Source of the DNA: Hyphomicrobiaceae bacterium
GTDB lineage: Bacteria; Pseudomonadota; Alphaproteobacteria; Rhizobiales; Hyphomicrobiaceae
Direction of reading: 5' to 3'
Length of the DNA: 64,000 bases
Assembly (NCBI GenBank): GCA_025359185.1
Contig: JANYHF010000025.1
Location: 124,001 to 188,000, forward strand
Under the pieces are notes generated by a model, which was not told the DNA's origin, made no database searches, and saw only the letters and a list, made by a program, of their open reading frames with translations. The position numbers and the translations under genes are program-made. How positions within the stretch are numbered: position 1 is the first letter of the stretch; each line of letters begins with the position of its first letter. Positions 40,503-50,739 of this stretch are shown here, one piece after another.

Positions 40503-41642
40503 TTGAACGGCGCGCCCAAGCTCGCCCGGGTGGAGGCCGGCGGCCGGATGCGGCTGGCGGCCACCGGGGCCTGGACGGGCGCGTTCAACCGGGAGATAGA
40601 GCAACTGCTGGCCGGACCACTGGCGAGTACGCTGGCGGGCTCGGGCGCAACGGTGATCGATGCGTCTGGGATTGCCGCGCTCGATACATTCGGGGCCTGG
40701 CGGCTTGAGCGGCTGGTGCGTCAGCAGGCGCGAAGCGGGGCCAATCTTGCCGTGGAAGGACTGCCGCAGCGCTTTGCCGCCTTGGCAGCGAACATCGCAC
40801 TGACCAACCAGACCTCTGCGCCACCACCGCCGCGCGCGCCAGGACTGCTCTGCGCCATTTCTGATGTTGGCCAAGCGGTTGCGGGCATCGGCAGCGATTT
40901 CGTCAGTTTCACCAACATGCTCGGCGCGATTGGCGCGGCTGCGGGCCGGATGCTGCTGCAGCCCAGCAAATTCCGGCTGACCTCAGCGGTGCACCAGCTC
41001 GACCGGGTGGGCCTGCAAGCTGTCCCGATCATCCTGCTCATTACGCTGCTCATTGGTGGCATCATTGCCCAGCAGGGTTTTTTCCATTTCCGGCGTTTCG
41101 GCGCGGAACTCTACGCCGTCGATATGACCGGCATCCTCGTGCTGCGTGAGATCGGGGTGCTGATCGTCGCCATCATGGTCGCGGGGCGCTCAGGCAGTTC
41201 GTACACGGCTGAGCTTGGTTCGATGAAAATGCGCGAGGAGATCGATGCGCTCTCGACCATGGGGTTCGATCCGGTCGAAGTGCTGATTCTGCCGCGCATT
41301 GTGGCATTGGTGCTGGCGCTGCCGATCCTGGCCTTTCTCGGCGCTATGGCGGCCCTCGTTGGCGGCGGGCTGATGGCTTCGGCCTATGGCGGCATGAGTC
41401 CGGCGGCGTTCATTGTGCGATTGCGGGAAGCGATTTCGCTGACCCATTTTGAGGTCGGCATGATCAAGGCGCCATTCATGGCACTGGCTATCGGCGTGGT
41501 GGCGGCGATGGAAGGCCTGAAGGTCGGTGGCAGCGCCGAATCGCTCGGCCTGCGCACGACGGCGTCGGTGGTAAAATCAATTTTCCTGGTCATCGTGCTC
41601 GATGGCCTGTTCGCCATCTTCTTTGCCTCGATCGGGATGTGA
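40503..41642 (+). CDS. mlaE: MlaE-family ABC transporter permease with N-terminal STAS-like domain
   Basis: MlaE core 'ELGSMKMREEIDALSTMGFDPVEVLILPRI'; STAS-like N-terminus. Start codon uncertain (TTG 40503 or later). Confidence 0.87.
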   Translation: MNGAPKLARVEAGGRMRLAATGAWTGAFNREIEQLLAGPLASTLAGSGATVIDASGIAALDTFGAWRLERLVRQQARSGANLAVEGLPQRFAALAANIALTNQTSAPPPPRAPGLLCAISDVGQAVAGIGSDFVSFTNMLGAIGAAAGRMLLQPSKFRLTSAVHQLDRVGLQAVPIILLITLLIGGIIAQQGFFHFRRFGAELYAVDMTGILVLREIGVLIVAIMVAGRSGSSYTAELGSMKMREEIDALSTMGFDPVEVLILPRIVALVLALPILAFLGAMAALVGGGLMASAYGGMSPAAFIVRLREAISLTHFEVGMIKAPFMALAIGVVAAMEGLKVGGSAESLGLRTTASVVKSIFLVIVLDGLFAIFFASIGM

Positions 41643-41646
41643 GGCC

Positions 41647-42390
41647 ATGACAGCGCCCGTCATCAGCGTCAGGGAGTTGCGGGTCGGCTTCGGCGCGGCC
41701 GATGTGCTGCGCGGGCTGACGCTGGATGTGCTCGGCGGCGAGATTCTGGGTGTCGTGGGTGGGTCGGGCGCGGGCAAATCGGTGCTGTTGCGCGCCATCA
41801 TCGGGCTGGTGCCTCTGCGGGCAGGCACTATCGAGGTATTGGGGACGAAAATGTCCAGCGCCACCGATGCCCAAAAGCGCGCAATCGAGCGGCGCTGGGG
41901 CGTGCTGTTCCAGCAAGGTGCGCTGTTTTCGTCGCTGACGGCACTGCAGAACGTGCAGTTTCCCATGCGCGAGTACATGCAACTGTCTGAGCGGATGCTG
42001 GGCGAGATGGCGGTCGCCAAGCTGGAGATGGTGGGGCTGCACGCGGACGACGGCCGCAAGTTGCCGTCCGAACTGTCGGGTGGCATGACCAAGCGCGTGG
42101 CGTTGGCCCGGGCACTGGCGCTCGATCCCGATATCGTGTTTCTCGACGAGCCGACCTCGGGTCTGGATCCGATTTCAGCGAGCGGGTTCGATCAACTCAT
42201 CCGCACCCTGCAACAGACGCTCGGGCTGACCGTCTTCATGGTCACCCATGATCAGGATAGTCTCTCCACGGTGTGTGACCGGATCGCCGCGCTGGCTGGT
42301 GGGCAAGTGGTGGCGCTGGGGACACTGGAAGCGATGCAGGCGAGCCGCCATCCGTGGGTTGAGGCGTATTTCAAGGGGCGGCGGCGTTGA
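41647..42390 (+). CDS. mlaF: MlaF-family ABC transporter ATP-binding protein
   Basis: 'GGSGAGKSVLLRAIIGL', '[33 protein letters not shown]'. Confidence 0.9.
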   Translation: MTAPVISVRELRVGFGAADVLRGLTLDVLGGEILGVVGGSGAGKSVLLRAIIGLVPLRAGTIEVLGTKMSSATDAQKRAIERRWGVLFQQGALFSSLTALQNVQFPMREYMQLSERMLGEMAVAKLEMVGLHADDGRKLPSELSGGMTKRVALARALALDPDIVFLDEPTSGLDPISASGFDQLIRTLQQTLGLTVFMVTHDQDSLSTVCDRIAALAGGQVVALGTLEAMQASRHPWVEAYFKGRRR

Positions 42391-42464
42391 GCGGTTTGTG
42401 GATCACGTTGCGTAAGAAGCAGCAGAATTCTGGGTGAGGCCTTCCGGTCCCACCACCATCCTGT

Positions 42465-42515
42465 CCCAGCGTCCTCTCCCCATTGTGGGGGGAGAGACAG
42501 AGTGGGGGTGGGAAC
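42465..42515. repeat. CCTCTCCCCATTGTGGGGGGAG-type palindromic repeat
   Basis: ccagcgtcctctccccattgtggggggagagacagagtgggggtggga, between mlaF and mlaD. Confidence 0.6.
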
Positions 42516-42539
42516 GCCATCGGCTTTGCGAGGACGATC

Positions 42540-43721
42540 ATGGAAATTCGCGCGCGCTATCTGACGATCGGCCTGTTCACTCTGGGTGTGATCGCGGCCG
42601 GGTTCATGTTCGTCTACTGGCTCTACAACTCGGGCGGGCTCGGCGCGCGCGACAGGTACAGCGTGCAATACAAGGGCTCGGTGGCGGGGCTGTTTGTGGG
42701 CTCGCCTGTCACCTTCAACGGCTTGCGCGTTGGTGAGGTCTCCACGTTGCGCATCTCGCCGGTGGACCCCAGCCAAATGGATGTGGTCTTGAGCGTCGAG
42801 GCGGGCACCCCCGTGCGCAGTGACACCAAGGCCGGGATGGAGTTCCAAGGCCTCACGGGGGCCGCAGCCGTTGCCTTGACGGGAGGCAGCCCCGGCGCCG
42901 CGCCCGCGCCAGCCAACCGGCCCGGCGATCTACCGATGCTGATGGCCGACGCCAATGCCTCGCAATCGATGACGCAATCGGCCCGCACGGTGATGCAGAG
43001 ACTCGACACGGTGCTGACAGACAATGCTGAGCCGCTGAAGGCGACTATTGGCAATCTCAACACCTTCACTGGCGCGCTCGCCCGCAACTCCGACCGGGTG
43101 GACGGCATCATCAGCGGTATCGAGCGGATGACGGGCGCCACGGCCAAGAAGACGGCGGCGCTGGTTGTCGATCTCACCCCGCCTCAGAAATTCAGTCGCG
43201 CCGCAGCGCTTCCCAAGGTGCAGATTGCTTTGCCGGAGCCAACCGCCATTGGCACCCTCGACACCGAAAAGCTCGTCCTCGACCCCACAGCGGAGGCCGA
43301 TACGCCTGTAGGTGCGCAATGGGCTGATGCGCTACCCAAACTGCTGCAAGCCCGCTTTGTACAGAGTTTTGAAAACGCAGGGTTGGTCGGCTCAGTCATC
43401 CGTGGCGGCGATGCGGCGGCGTCTGACTATCAGCTGCAAACCGATGTCCATGCCTTCCGGGTGACGGGTGCCGTGCCCGCGCTCAGCGCCGAGTTTGAAC
43501 TCGCCGTCAAAGTCTTGAACGCCAAGGGCCGCATTGTCGCTGGGCGGGTGATCAAGAAGAGTGCGCCGATCTCAGCCAGCGATCCGAAAGCGGCTGCTGC
43601 TGGTCTCGACGAGGTGTTCGGCAAGGCCGCGGAAGAGCTGGTGCTGTGGACAGCCGAAACGGTCGCTGCCCTGCCGCCGCCAAAAGCCGATGACGGCGCG
43701 CCGATGCCGTTGCCGCAATAG
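42540..43721 (+). CDS. mlaD: MlaD/MCE-domain protein fused to a PqiC-like ABC auxiliary domain
   Basis: N-terminus MEIRARYLTIGLFTLGVIAAGFMFVYWLYNSGGL...YKGSVAGLFVGSPVTFNGLRVGEV (MCE); C-terminus 'VGAQWADALPKLLQARFVQSFENAG...AFRVTGAVPALSAEFELAVKVLNAKGRIVAG' resembles PqiC/YmbA. Confidence 0.8.
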   Translation: MEIRARYLTIGLFTLGVIAAGFMFVYWLYNSGGLGARDRYSVQYKGSVAGLFVGSPVTFNGLRVGEVSTLRISPVDPSQMDVVLSVEAGTPVRSDTKAGMEFQGLTGAAAVALTGGSPGAAPAPANRPGDLPMLMADANASQSMTQSARTVMQRLDTVLTDNAEPLKATIGNLNTFTGALARNSDRVDGIISGIERMTGATAKKTAALVVDLTPPQKFSRAAALPKVQIALPEPTAIGTLDTEKLVLDPTAEADTPVGAQWADALPKLLQARFVQSFENAGLVGSVIRGGDAAASDYQLQTDVHAFRVTGAVPALSAEFELAVKVLNAKGRIVAGRVIKKSAPISASDPKAAAAGLDEVFGKAAEELVLWTAETVAALPPPKADDGAPMPLPQ

Positions 43722-43814
43722 AACTAGGTTTTGGCGCGGTAAGGTTGGGCAGCGTCACGGCCTGGGTGCTATGGGGTGACATCGTGTCACTGCCAACCGA
43801 CGAGCGTCGCGCCC

Positions 43815-45398
43815 ATGCCGGCCACCAAACGCCCCAACATCCTTTTGCTGATGCTCGATCAGCTCGCGCCGCATTCGATGGCTGATTATGGGCACAAGCT
43901 GGTGCAGACGCCGCATATCTCAGCGCTGGCCGATGGCGGAACGGTGTTCGACAACTTCTATTGTAACTCCGCCCTGTGCGGTCCCTCGCGCGTCTCGTTC
44001 ATGACCGGGCAAGCCAACCACAAGCTCGGCGCCTACGACAACGCCGCCGAGTTCAAGGCCTCCATCCCGACCTTCGCCCACTACTTGCGGCGCGCCGGCT
44101 ACCGGACCTGCCTCGCGGGTAAAATGCATTTCGTCGGCCCCGACCAGCTGCACGGTTTTGAGGAGCGCGTGACAACGGACATGTATCCCGGCGATTTCGG
44201 ATGGACGCCAACATGGGAGGACCCGTCCAAGGTCCATTGGTGGTTCCACAATATGCTTTCCGTCACCGAGGCCGGTCCCTACGAGCGCACGCTGGAGATC
44301 GACTACGACGAAGAGGTGGCGCAGCGCGCCGCCCGCTGGCTCTGGGACGCCGGGCGCGGCACCGACGACCGGCCCTTCATGATGTGCGTTTCTCTTATGC
44401 ACCCGCACGACCCCTATATGGCGCCCAAGCATCTGTGGGATCGCTACAAGGATGCCGATATCGATATGCCCGTGGTGCCAAACATACCGGTTGAAAAGCG
44501 CGATCCGTTCGGTGCGCGCATGTGGGCGATGTACGACCGTGACGAGTATGAAGTGACGGCGGATCATGTCCGCACGGCGCGGCACGGTTATTATTCGATG
44601 ATCACATATGCCGACGAACTGATCGGCCAGGTGATGGCGCCTCTGAAAAAGCAGGGCCTCGCCGACAACACCATCGTCATCGTTTGCGCCGATCACGGGG
44701 ACATGCTCGGCGAGCGCGGGTTGTGGTTCAAAATGGTGTTCAACGAGCGTTCCGTCCGTGTGCCGCTGATCGTGAAACTGCCGGGCGAAAGCAAATCGCG
44801 GCGCGTGGCGCAGAATGCGTCGCTGATCGACATTCTGCCGACGCTGTTAGATATGGCCACCGATGGCAAACCGCCGGAGCTGGCCGCGCCTATCGAAGGC
44901 GCTAGCCTGATGCCTTTGATACGCGGCGAGGGAGCCAAGGGTTGGACGGACACGGTCTATGGCGAGTATCTCGCCGAGGGCACCACCGAGCCCGTGTTCA
45001 TGATCAAGCGCGGATTGCTGAAGCTGATCGTGGCTAAGGCCGATCCGGTGCAGCTCTATGACACGGCCGACGATCCCAACGAACTCACGAACCTTACCGC
45101 CGATCCGGCCCATGCCAAAGCGCTCGCGGCCATGACTGCCGAAGCTGCCAAACGCTGGGACAGCGACGCCATCCGCGCCGATGTGGTCGCCTCGCAGAAG
45201 GCACGCATCCTGGTACAGGACGCCCTCGTCACCGGCCGCATCGCGCCCTGGGACTGGGAGCCGCGCACCGACGCAGCCAAAGTCTACAACCGCAACTACG
45301 GCGGCGAACTCTACGATACCGACCGCCGCGCCCGCGTGCCGCAACGCCCTGAACCCGCCAAACGCACGCGCCGCAACTGGAACCGGGATGTGAAATGA
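43815..45398 (+). CDS. betC: Sulfatase, choline-sulfatase-like
   Basis: 'RPNILLLMLDQLAP', formylglycine-type motif 'CGPSR', 'DHGDMLGERGLWFKM'. Start ATG 43815. Confidence 0.85.
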   Translation: MPATKRPNILLLMLDQLAPHSMADYGHKLVQTPHISALADGGTVFDNFYCNSALCGPSRVSFMTGQANHKLGAYDNAAEFKASIPTFAHYLRRAGYRTCLAGKMHFVGPDQLHGFEERVTTDMYPGDFGWTPTWEDPSKVHWWFHNMLSVTEAGPYERTLEIDYDEEVAQRAARWLWDAGRGTDDRPFMMCVSLMHPHDPYMAPKHLWDRYKDADIDMPVVPNIPVEKRDPFGARMWAMYDRDEYEVTADHVRTARHGYYSMITYADELIGQVMAPLKKQGLADNTIVIVCADHGDMLGERGLWFKMVFNERSVRVPLIVKLPGESKSRRVAQNASLIDILPTLLDMATDGKPPELAAPIEGASLMPLIRGEGAKGWTDTVYGEYLAEGTTEPVFMIKRGLLKLIVAKADPVQLYDTADDPNELTNLTADPAHAKALAAMTAEAAKRWDSDAIRADVVASQKARILVQDALVTGRIAPWDWEPRTDAAKVYNRNYGGELYDTDRRARVPQRPEPAKRTRRNWNRDVK

Positions 45399-45892
45399 CC
45401 AGTGCGATCGTCATGCGTGACTATGCGCCAACGGATGAAGCTGCGCTGATCGGTCTTGTCCAGGACCTGCAGCGCTTCGAGGGGCCATTCTTTGACCGGC
45501 TGGTTCCTGCGGCCGAAATCGGGCCTTGGTATATCGAGCGCCTGCTGGCCGGTTGCGCCAATAACAAAGGCTTTATCCGTTTGGCAACCCGCGACGGAAC
45601 GGTCGTGGGTTATGCAACCATTCTGACCGTTGCAGCCATGGATGTTGCTGACGACCCCGGCGTTGTCCCCTTCAGCTACGCCTATATCGGCGAATTGTGC
45701 GTTGCGCCTGGGCAACGCGGCGGCGGCATCGGCCAGTTACTGATCGCCGATTGTGAGGCCCTGGCACGGCGCGCGGGGGCAAAATGGCTCCGCATCAGTT
45801 CTTTGTCGGGCAATCAACGCGCCTGCCGGATTTACCAAGCCGCCGGTTTTGCCGAACTCCGGGTGATTTTTGAGAAGGCGCTGGAGTCGTAG
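45395..45892 (+). CDS. GNAT family N-acetyltransferase
   Basis: 'YAYIGELCVAPGQRGGGIGQLLIADCEALAR'. Confidence 0.87.
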   Translation: MTSAIVMRDYAPTDEAALIGLVQDLQRFEGPFFDRLVPAAEIGPWYIERLLAGCANNKGFIRLATRDGTVVGYATILTVAAMDVADDPGVVPFSYAYIGELCVAPGQRGGGIGQLLIADCEALARRAGAKWLRISSLSGNQRACRIYQAAGFAELRVIFEKALES

Positions 45893-46025
45893 GCACATCC
45901 CAGCCGTGAGCTGTTGCCGTTCCGCCATGGCCCGGTCGCTCATTTGCTGATTTCTCAGCCCGTGATGGACGTGGGCCGGTCGCCTGACCTATCATCAGCG
46001 CAGGGAACAGGGTTGCGACACGCGC

Positions 46026-47558
46026 ATGGAGACAGACCTCAAAGCGGCGGAGCTGGCGGAGATCGAGCGGCAGCTTGACGGGCTGTGCGAGCGGCTCGAA
46101 GCGCGGCTGCGCGGGCACGAGGCCTACCGGGCGCTGGGCCAGCTCACAGCGCGCGAGGCACAAGGGCGGCCGATCGAAGCCATGGCGACGGGCGAACTGC
46201 GGGCGCATCTGGAGCGCGAGCTCAACGCCGATCCATTCTTCCGGCTACTGACCAAGCTCAGGGATGCGCAGTTCGCTTTGAAGCCACAAGTGAGCGCCCC
46301 TATGGCCGTGCCAGAACCGGCCAAAGCGGCTGCGCCTGCGGTCCCGGCGGTGGAGGTGACCGCACCAAAACTCAATGGAGCAGAGGCTAGTGCCGTCGTA
46401 GTCGAACCTGAGGGCCTCGCCGCCAAGCCTGCGCAACCGGCGCTCGCGTCCCAAGGCTCGACCTGGGACGCGGGCAATTTACAGGCGGCGGCTTTGGCGG
46501 CTGTGGCCTCGGCTTTTGGCACCACCGCCAAGACCCCATCGCCTGATGTACCCGCAAAGCCCGCCGACCCAGTGCCGCTGCCTGCCGTGGACCCAGGCCC
46601 CGCGACGGAAGCCCGGGCGAGGTCTGCTGAGCGCATCTGGCTTCCGCTTGCAGCCCCCCGGTCTGTGCTGTTTGGCCAGACGGCTGCGCCCGAGCATCCG
46701 CCGGTTGAGGCCAGCAAAACAGCCGCTGCGCCTCCCGTTGCCGAGCCGGTGGCGGCTAACATCGAGCCAGTTGCCATTGTGGTGGATGACACGCGCACGC
46801 GACAGCCGCGTATTGGCCTCGGCGATACAACTGCCGAATCCACCGTGCTTGCGACCCTGGCCAAGTTGCGCAGTCCCGCTGCCGTCCCAACGCCCGCCGT
46901 TGTGCCGGACCTGCCGCTCGCTCCGTTGGCCATCGAGGCCGGCCGGCGACTGGACCCGCACGCTGGCCCAAGGACGCCGCGCCTGTCGATGGAAGGCACG
47001 ATGGCCAATGTCGCGGCTGCGGTGGCAGCGACCGTGGCGGCGGCTGAGCGGATTTCGGGGCCGCAATCGACTTGGACGGCCCGGCCCGCAGTTGTGACCT
47101 TGCCGCCGCCGGGTTCGCCTGCAGCGCGGATTTCAATCCCAGATCGCCCGGCCGAAAGTGTGGTTCCGGCCACGCACATAGTCCGTGCCCCTGCCAGTGG
47201 CACCCTGTTCCGCGACCGCTCCAGGGAAGCCCCGGCGCCGCCGGTGTCCGACGAGGGGATGGAAATCCGCTTCGTTTCGCGGCCCGCCAGCCCCATGCTC
47301 GACGCCGTGCCTCGCCAAGTGCCCAAGCCGCTGGCAGATGTGCCGATGCCATCAGCCATCCCCTCGCGCAATGGCTCGTTAGCACAGGGCGGCCCCCTGC
47401 CTCCCGACTGGGAGGAAGCAAGCGTCGAAATCCGTCGCGCGCACGAAGTCTTGGCTGCGGCCACGCCCAACGGCGACCCCGCCCCCGTTGCCGAGCGCGC
47501 CTCCGCCGTGCTCAGCCGCTTCGTCAAAGTCCTGAAGCGCGACCGGCCAATGTCCTGA
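46026..47558 (+). CDS. Ala/Pro-rich hypothetical protein
   Basis: 510 aa with ordered N-terminal ~90 aa then low-complexity A/P/V; competing 467-aa antisense ORF lowers certainty. Confidence 0.6.
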   Translation: METDLKAAELAEIERQLDGLCERLEARLRGHEAYRALGQLTAREAQGRPIEAMATGELRAHLERELNADPFFRLLTKLRDAQFALKPQVSAPMAVPEPAKAAAPAVPAVEVTAPKLNGAEASAVVVEPEGLAAKPAQPALASQGSTWDAGNLQAAALAAVASAFGTTAKTPSPDVPAKPADPVPLPAVDPGPATEARARSAERIWLPLAAPRSVLFGQTAAPEHPPVEASKTAAAPPVAEPVAANIEPVAIVVDDTRTRQPRIGLGDTTAESTVLATLAKLRSPAAVPTPAVVPDLPLAPLAIEAGRRLDPHAGPRTPRLSMEGTMANVAAAVAATVAAAERISGPQSTWTARPAVVTLPPPGSPAARISIPDRPAESVVPATHIVRAPASGTLFRDRSREAPAPPVSDEGMEIRFVSRPASPMLDAVPRQVPKPLADVPMPSAIPSRNGSLAQGGPLPPDWEEASVEIRRAHEVLAAATPNGDPAPVAERASAVLSRFVKVLKRDRPMS

Positions 47559-47594
47559 CGGTTTAGAGGGCGACCCTACGGTTGACCTTGCGAA

Positions 47595-47830
47595 CACGTC
47601 ATCCCGTGCGCGGCGGACACGGGACCATGCGCATTGGACTGGTGCCGGAGCCACAAGTGATACCGGCGATCAAAAATAAGAACTCGTCATCCCGAGCGCG
47701 GTGAAGCGATTCTTCTTCGGTGCACCGCAGACGCGGGATCTTGTCATTCGAACAGGGGCTAGAGCCGCAAACAAGATCCCGGAACCGCGCTGCACCAAAA
47801 GAATGCTGCAGCGCATCCGGGACGACGGTT
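47595..47830. repeat. Cluster of dispersed palindromic repeat arms
   Basis: Arms such as cgtcatcccgtgcgcggcggacacggga, cgtcatcccgagcgcggtgaagcg...acgcgggatcttgtcatt and agatcccggaaccgcgctgcacc...gcagcgcatccgggacgacgg. Confidence 0.75.
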
Positions 47831-47855
47831 CTTGGGTCATACACCAGTTTCGCCT

Positions 47856-48737
47856 TCAAGCCAGTTTCGCCTTCAGGAATGTCACCGTGCGCGACCACGC
47901 GAGTTCGGCGGCCGTTTTGTCGTAGCGGGCGGCGTTGGTGTCGTTGTTGAAGGCGTGCTGCACGCCCTCGTAGATGAACAACTGGTAGTCGGTCTTGGCC
48001 GCTTTCAGCGCCGCTTCGTAGGCCGGAATGCCCGCGCCGATACGCTCGTCCTTGCCCGCATAGTGCAGCATCAGCGCGGCTTTGATCTTGGGCACATCGG
48101 CCGTGTCGGGTTGCGGTCCGTAATAGGCAACGGCGGCGCCGAGTTCAGCAGCGCGCACGGCCAACTGATTGGTCATGCCGCCGCCCCAGCAAAAGCCGAT
48201 GGCGCCGATCTTGCCATTCGAGTCTGCCCTGGCCCTGACGGGCGCGATGAGATCGGAGAGTGTGTCGGCGGCCTTGGCGGGATCAAGTTTGCCGATCAGA
48301 TCGCGGGCTTTGTCCTCGTCAGCCGGCGTACCGCCGGTGGTGCTGAGCAGATCGGGTGCAATGGCGTTGAAACCTTCGAGCGCAATCCGACGCGCAATAT
48401 CCTTGATATGGGCATTCAGCCCCCGGTTTTCGTGAATAACGATGACGGACGGACGCTTCGCGGTTGCCTTCGGGCTGGCGATGTAAACGTTGGTCTTGCC
48501 GTCCGGCCCCGGATAGAACGCGGTACTGATCGCCAGCCGCCCATCGTCCTCGGCGATCAGTCCGGCGACTGCGTAATTGTTCTGCAACGCCGCCAGCATC
48601 ACCGTCGCGGCGGTGGCGCCGCCCGCCAGCTTGGCCAGCCGATCCAGAAAGGCGCGCCGGCCGATGACGCCATGGGTGAAGCTGTCATAGAGATTGATGA
48701 TATCCTGGCTGATCGGCATCGGACGCGCTCCCGTCAT
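47856..48737 (-). CDS. Dienelactone hydrolase family protein
   Basis: 'PSVIVIHENRGLNAHIKDIARRIALEGFNAIAPDLL', 'IGFCWGGGMTNQLA'. Confidence 0.9.
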   Translation of the reverse strand: MTGARPMPISQDIINLYDSFTHGVIGRRAFLDRLAKLAGGATAATVMLAALQNNYAVAGLIAEDDGRLAISTAFYPGPDGKTNVYIASPKATAKRPSVIVIHENRGLNAHIKDIARRIALEGFNAIAPDLLSTTGGTPADEDKARDLIGKLDPAKAADTLSDLIAPVRARADSNGKIGAIGFCWGGGMTNQLAVRAAELGAAVAYYGPQPDTADVPKIKAALMLHYAGKDERIGAGIPAYEAALKAAKTDYQLFIYEGVQHAFNNDTNAARYDKTAAELAWSRTVTFLKAKLA

Positions 48738-48835
48738 GGACCTTGGACGATGACCATGTTAGGCGACGAACCTGTCGGCAATGCGAAACAGCATCACGTT
48801 CGCGTGACAGGTATCGCGATTTCAAGGAACTGGAC

Positions 48836-49660
48836 ATGACGCAACGCTCCGTACTCATCACCGGATGCTCGTCGGGCATCGGGCTGGCGTCGGCCATGGC
48901 CACGAAGGCACGCGGCTGGCGGGTGTTTGCGACGGCGCGCAAGCCCGTGGATCTCGCACGGCTGACGGCGCTGGGCCTGGAAGCGCTGCCGCTGGAGTTG
49001 CGCGATCCCGCATCGGTCGATGCCTGCGCCCGCACGGCACTGGAGCGGACCGGCGGCAAACTGACGGCCGTGTTCAACAATGCGGCTCACGGACAGCCGG
49101 GCGCCGTCGAGGATCTCTCCGTCGAGCTGCTGCGCGATCAGTTCGAGGTCAATCTGTTTTCCTGGCACGCGCTGACCCGGCCCATCATCGCCGCCATGCG
49201 CAACACCGGCAGCGGACGGATCGTCAACTGCTCGTCCGTGCTCGGCCTGATCTCGCCGCCCTATCGCGGCGCCTACAACGCCTCGAAATTCGCGCTCGAA
49301 GCCTTGACTGAGGCCATGCGCCACGAACTGGCCGGGACCGGCATCCATGTCAGCCTGATCGAACCGGGGCCGATCGCGACGAACTTCGTAGACACCGCGT
49401 TGGCGCTGTTCCGCAAGAACATCGCTCTTGAAACGTCTGCACACCGTGAGACCTACCAGTTCCGGATTGCCGCAATGGCGGTAGGCGGCTCGCAGACATT
49501 CAAACTGCCGCCCGAAGCCGTCGCCGCCAAACTGCTGCACGCGCTCGAAAGTCCGCGCCCCAAAGTCCGCTACTACGTGACGATCCCGACCTATCTCGCT
49601 GTCGCAAGCAACCGGTTGCTGCCACAGTTTCTCAGGGACCAGTTTGTGCGCGGGGCGTGA
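48836..49660 (+). CDS. SDR family oxidoreductase
   Basis: 'MTQRSVLITGCSSGIGLASAMATKARGWRVFATARK', 'YNASKFALEALTEAMRHEL'. Confidence 0.88.
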   Translation: MTQRSVLITGCSSGIGLASAMATKARGWRVFATARKPVDLARLTALGLEALPLELRDPASVDACARTALERTGGKLTAVFNNAAHGQPGAVEDLSVELLRDQFEVNLFSWHALTRPIIAAMRNTGSGRIVNCSSVLGLISPPYRGAYNASKFALEALTEAMRHELAGTGIHVSLIEPGPIATNFVDTALALFRKNIALETSAHRETYQFRIAAMAVGGSQTFKLPPEAVAAKLLHALESPRPKVRYYVTIPTYLAVASNRLLPQFLRDQFVRGA

Positions 49661-49728
49661 TCCGCCGGGGGTAGCCCCGCTGCCATGATGAACTTGGAGC
49701 CGTGGGGCTACACCGTTGAATTGGACCC

Positions 49729-50448
49729 CTATGGATCCATCTTGAAGATGAAGCGGGCCTTGCCGACAAACATGTCAGCGGAGATCCCCGTATCAGTCTC
49801 ACCCACGGGTGCACCCGGTGCCAACGTTGTTGGTGCCAGCAGGTCGGCGGCGCCCAACTTCACCCAGTCGTATTCGGAGCCAAAAATGACATTGGGATAG
49901 AGCGCGTATTCAAAGCCGCCGCCCACGATCACGCCGTTGCCCCTGGCCTTGAATTCCGAGACCTGCGCTTGTGAGACGGTCACAATATTGGTCTGGTCGA
50001 TGTCGGCCGTGGCAAAGCCGGCCTTGCCGAAGATCATCCAGTTGTCATGAACGTAACCGAGCCGGGCGGTGAACGCCCACAGTTCCCGCACCGCCGTTTC
50101 GCGGGTACGGGCCGGTGCCGTGGGCGATTCTTCCTTGGCATCAATGCGGACAGTGTCGGTGAACGATACGTCCAGGCCGCCGACAACATTGCCCCATTGC
50201 CGCTGCACCCCGCCTTCGAGGCCTAAAGCGCCGCCCGAACTTGATTGATGCATGGCGTCGATGCCCGTCGAATCCGTATGGGTGAAGCTAACCCCAGACA
50301 CCGTGGTGCCGACATCGACGCCAAGATAGAAGCCCGACCAGCGGGCCCCGCTATCGACATCATCATCGGCCCGCGCGGCGGGAACGGCGCAGATGCCAGT
50401 GCTGGCGGTTACTGCCAGAGCCAAGGCTAGGTTCAATCGCCAATTCAT
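49729..50448 (-). CDS. Outer membrane beta-barrel protein
   Basis: Signal peptide; 'GFYLGVDVGTTVSG', 'GGFEYALYPNVIFGSEYDWVKLG', C-terminal 'ARFIFKMDP'. Confidence 0.85.
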   Translation of the reverse strand: MNWRLNLALALAVTASTGICAVPAARADDDVDSGARWSGFYLGVDVGTTVSGVSFTHTDSTGIDAMHQSSSGGALGLEGGVQRQWGNVVGGLDVSFTDTVRIDAKEESPTAPARTRETAVRELWAFTARLGYVHDNWMIFGKAGFATADIDQTNIVTVSQAQVSEFKARGNGVIVGGGFEYALYPNVIFGSEYDWVKLGAADLLAPTTLAPGAPVGETDTGISADMFVGKARFIFKMDP

Positions 50449-50739
50449 AGGGTACGTCTCCTCGTTGCCTGACGAACACCACGCAACGAACCAAGACGAA
50501 CCGCGCCATCAACCGAGACGTTAAACGGCTCTCAGTGAGAATCACGGATTGTTAAGTATGATGCACGCGCGCCATGTTCAATCAACGGCACGCATTGCCT
50601 GCAGACGGAAACCGTGCGTGGTTTCCGCCATTCGTAGCGCAAATGTCACAGGGGGCCTGCGACCCTGTTACCAAGTGTCTGTGGTGCGTTGCGCGGCGTT
50701 CCCTTACCCGTGGCCCCATTGGAGTGCTAAACAAGCGAC

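Noticed and set aside
46124-47527. 467-aa minus-strand ORF opposite 46026-47558
   Set aside because: Ser/Thr/Gly/Arg-biased mirror of an Ala/Pro-rich frame; the plus frame has a sensible start and ordered N-terminus. Not fully excluded.
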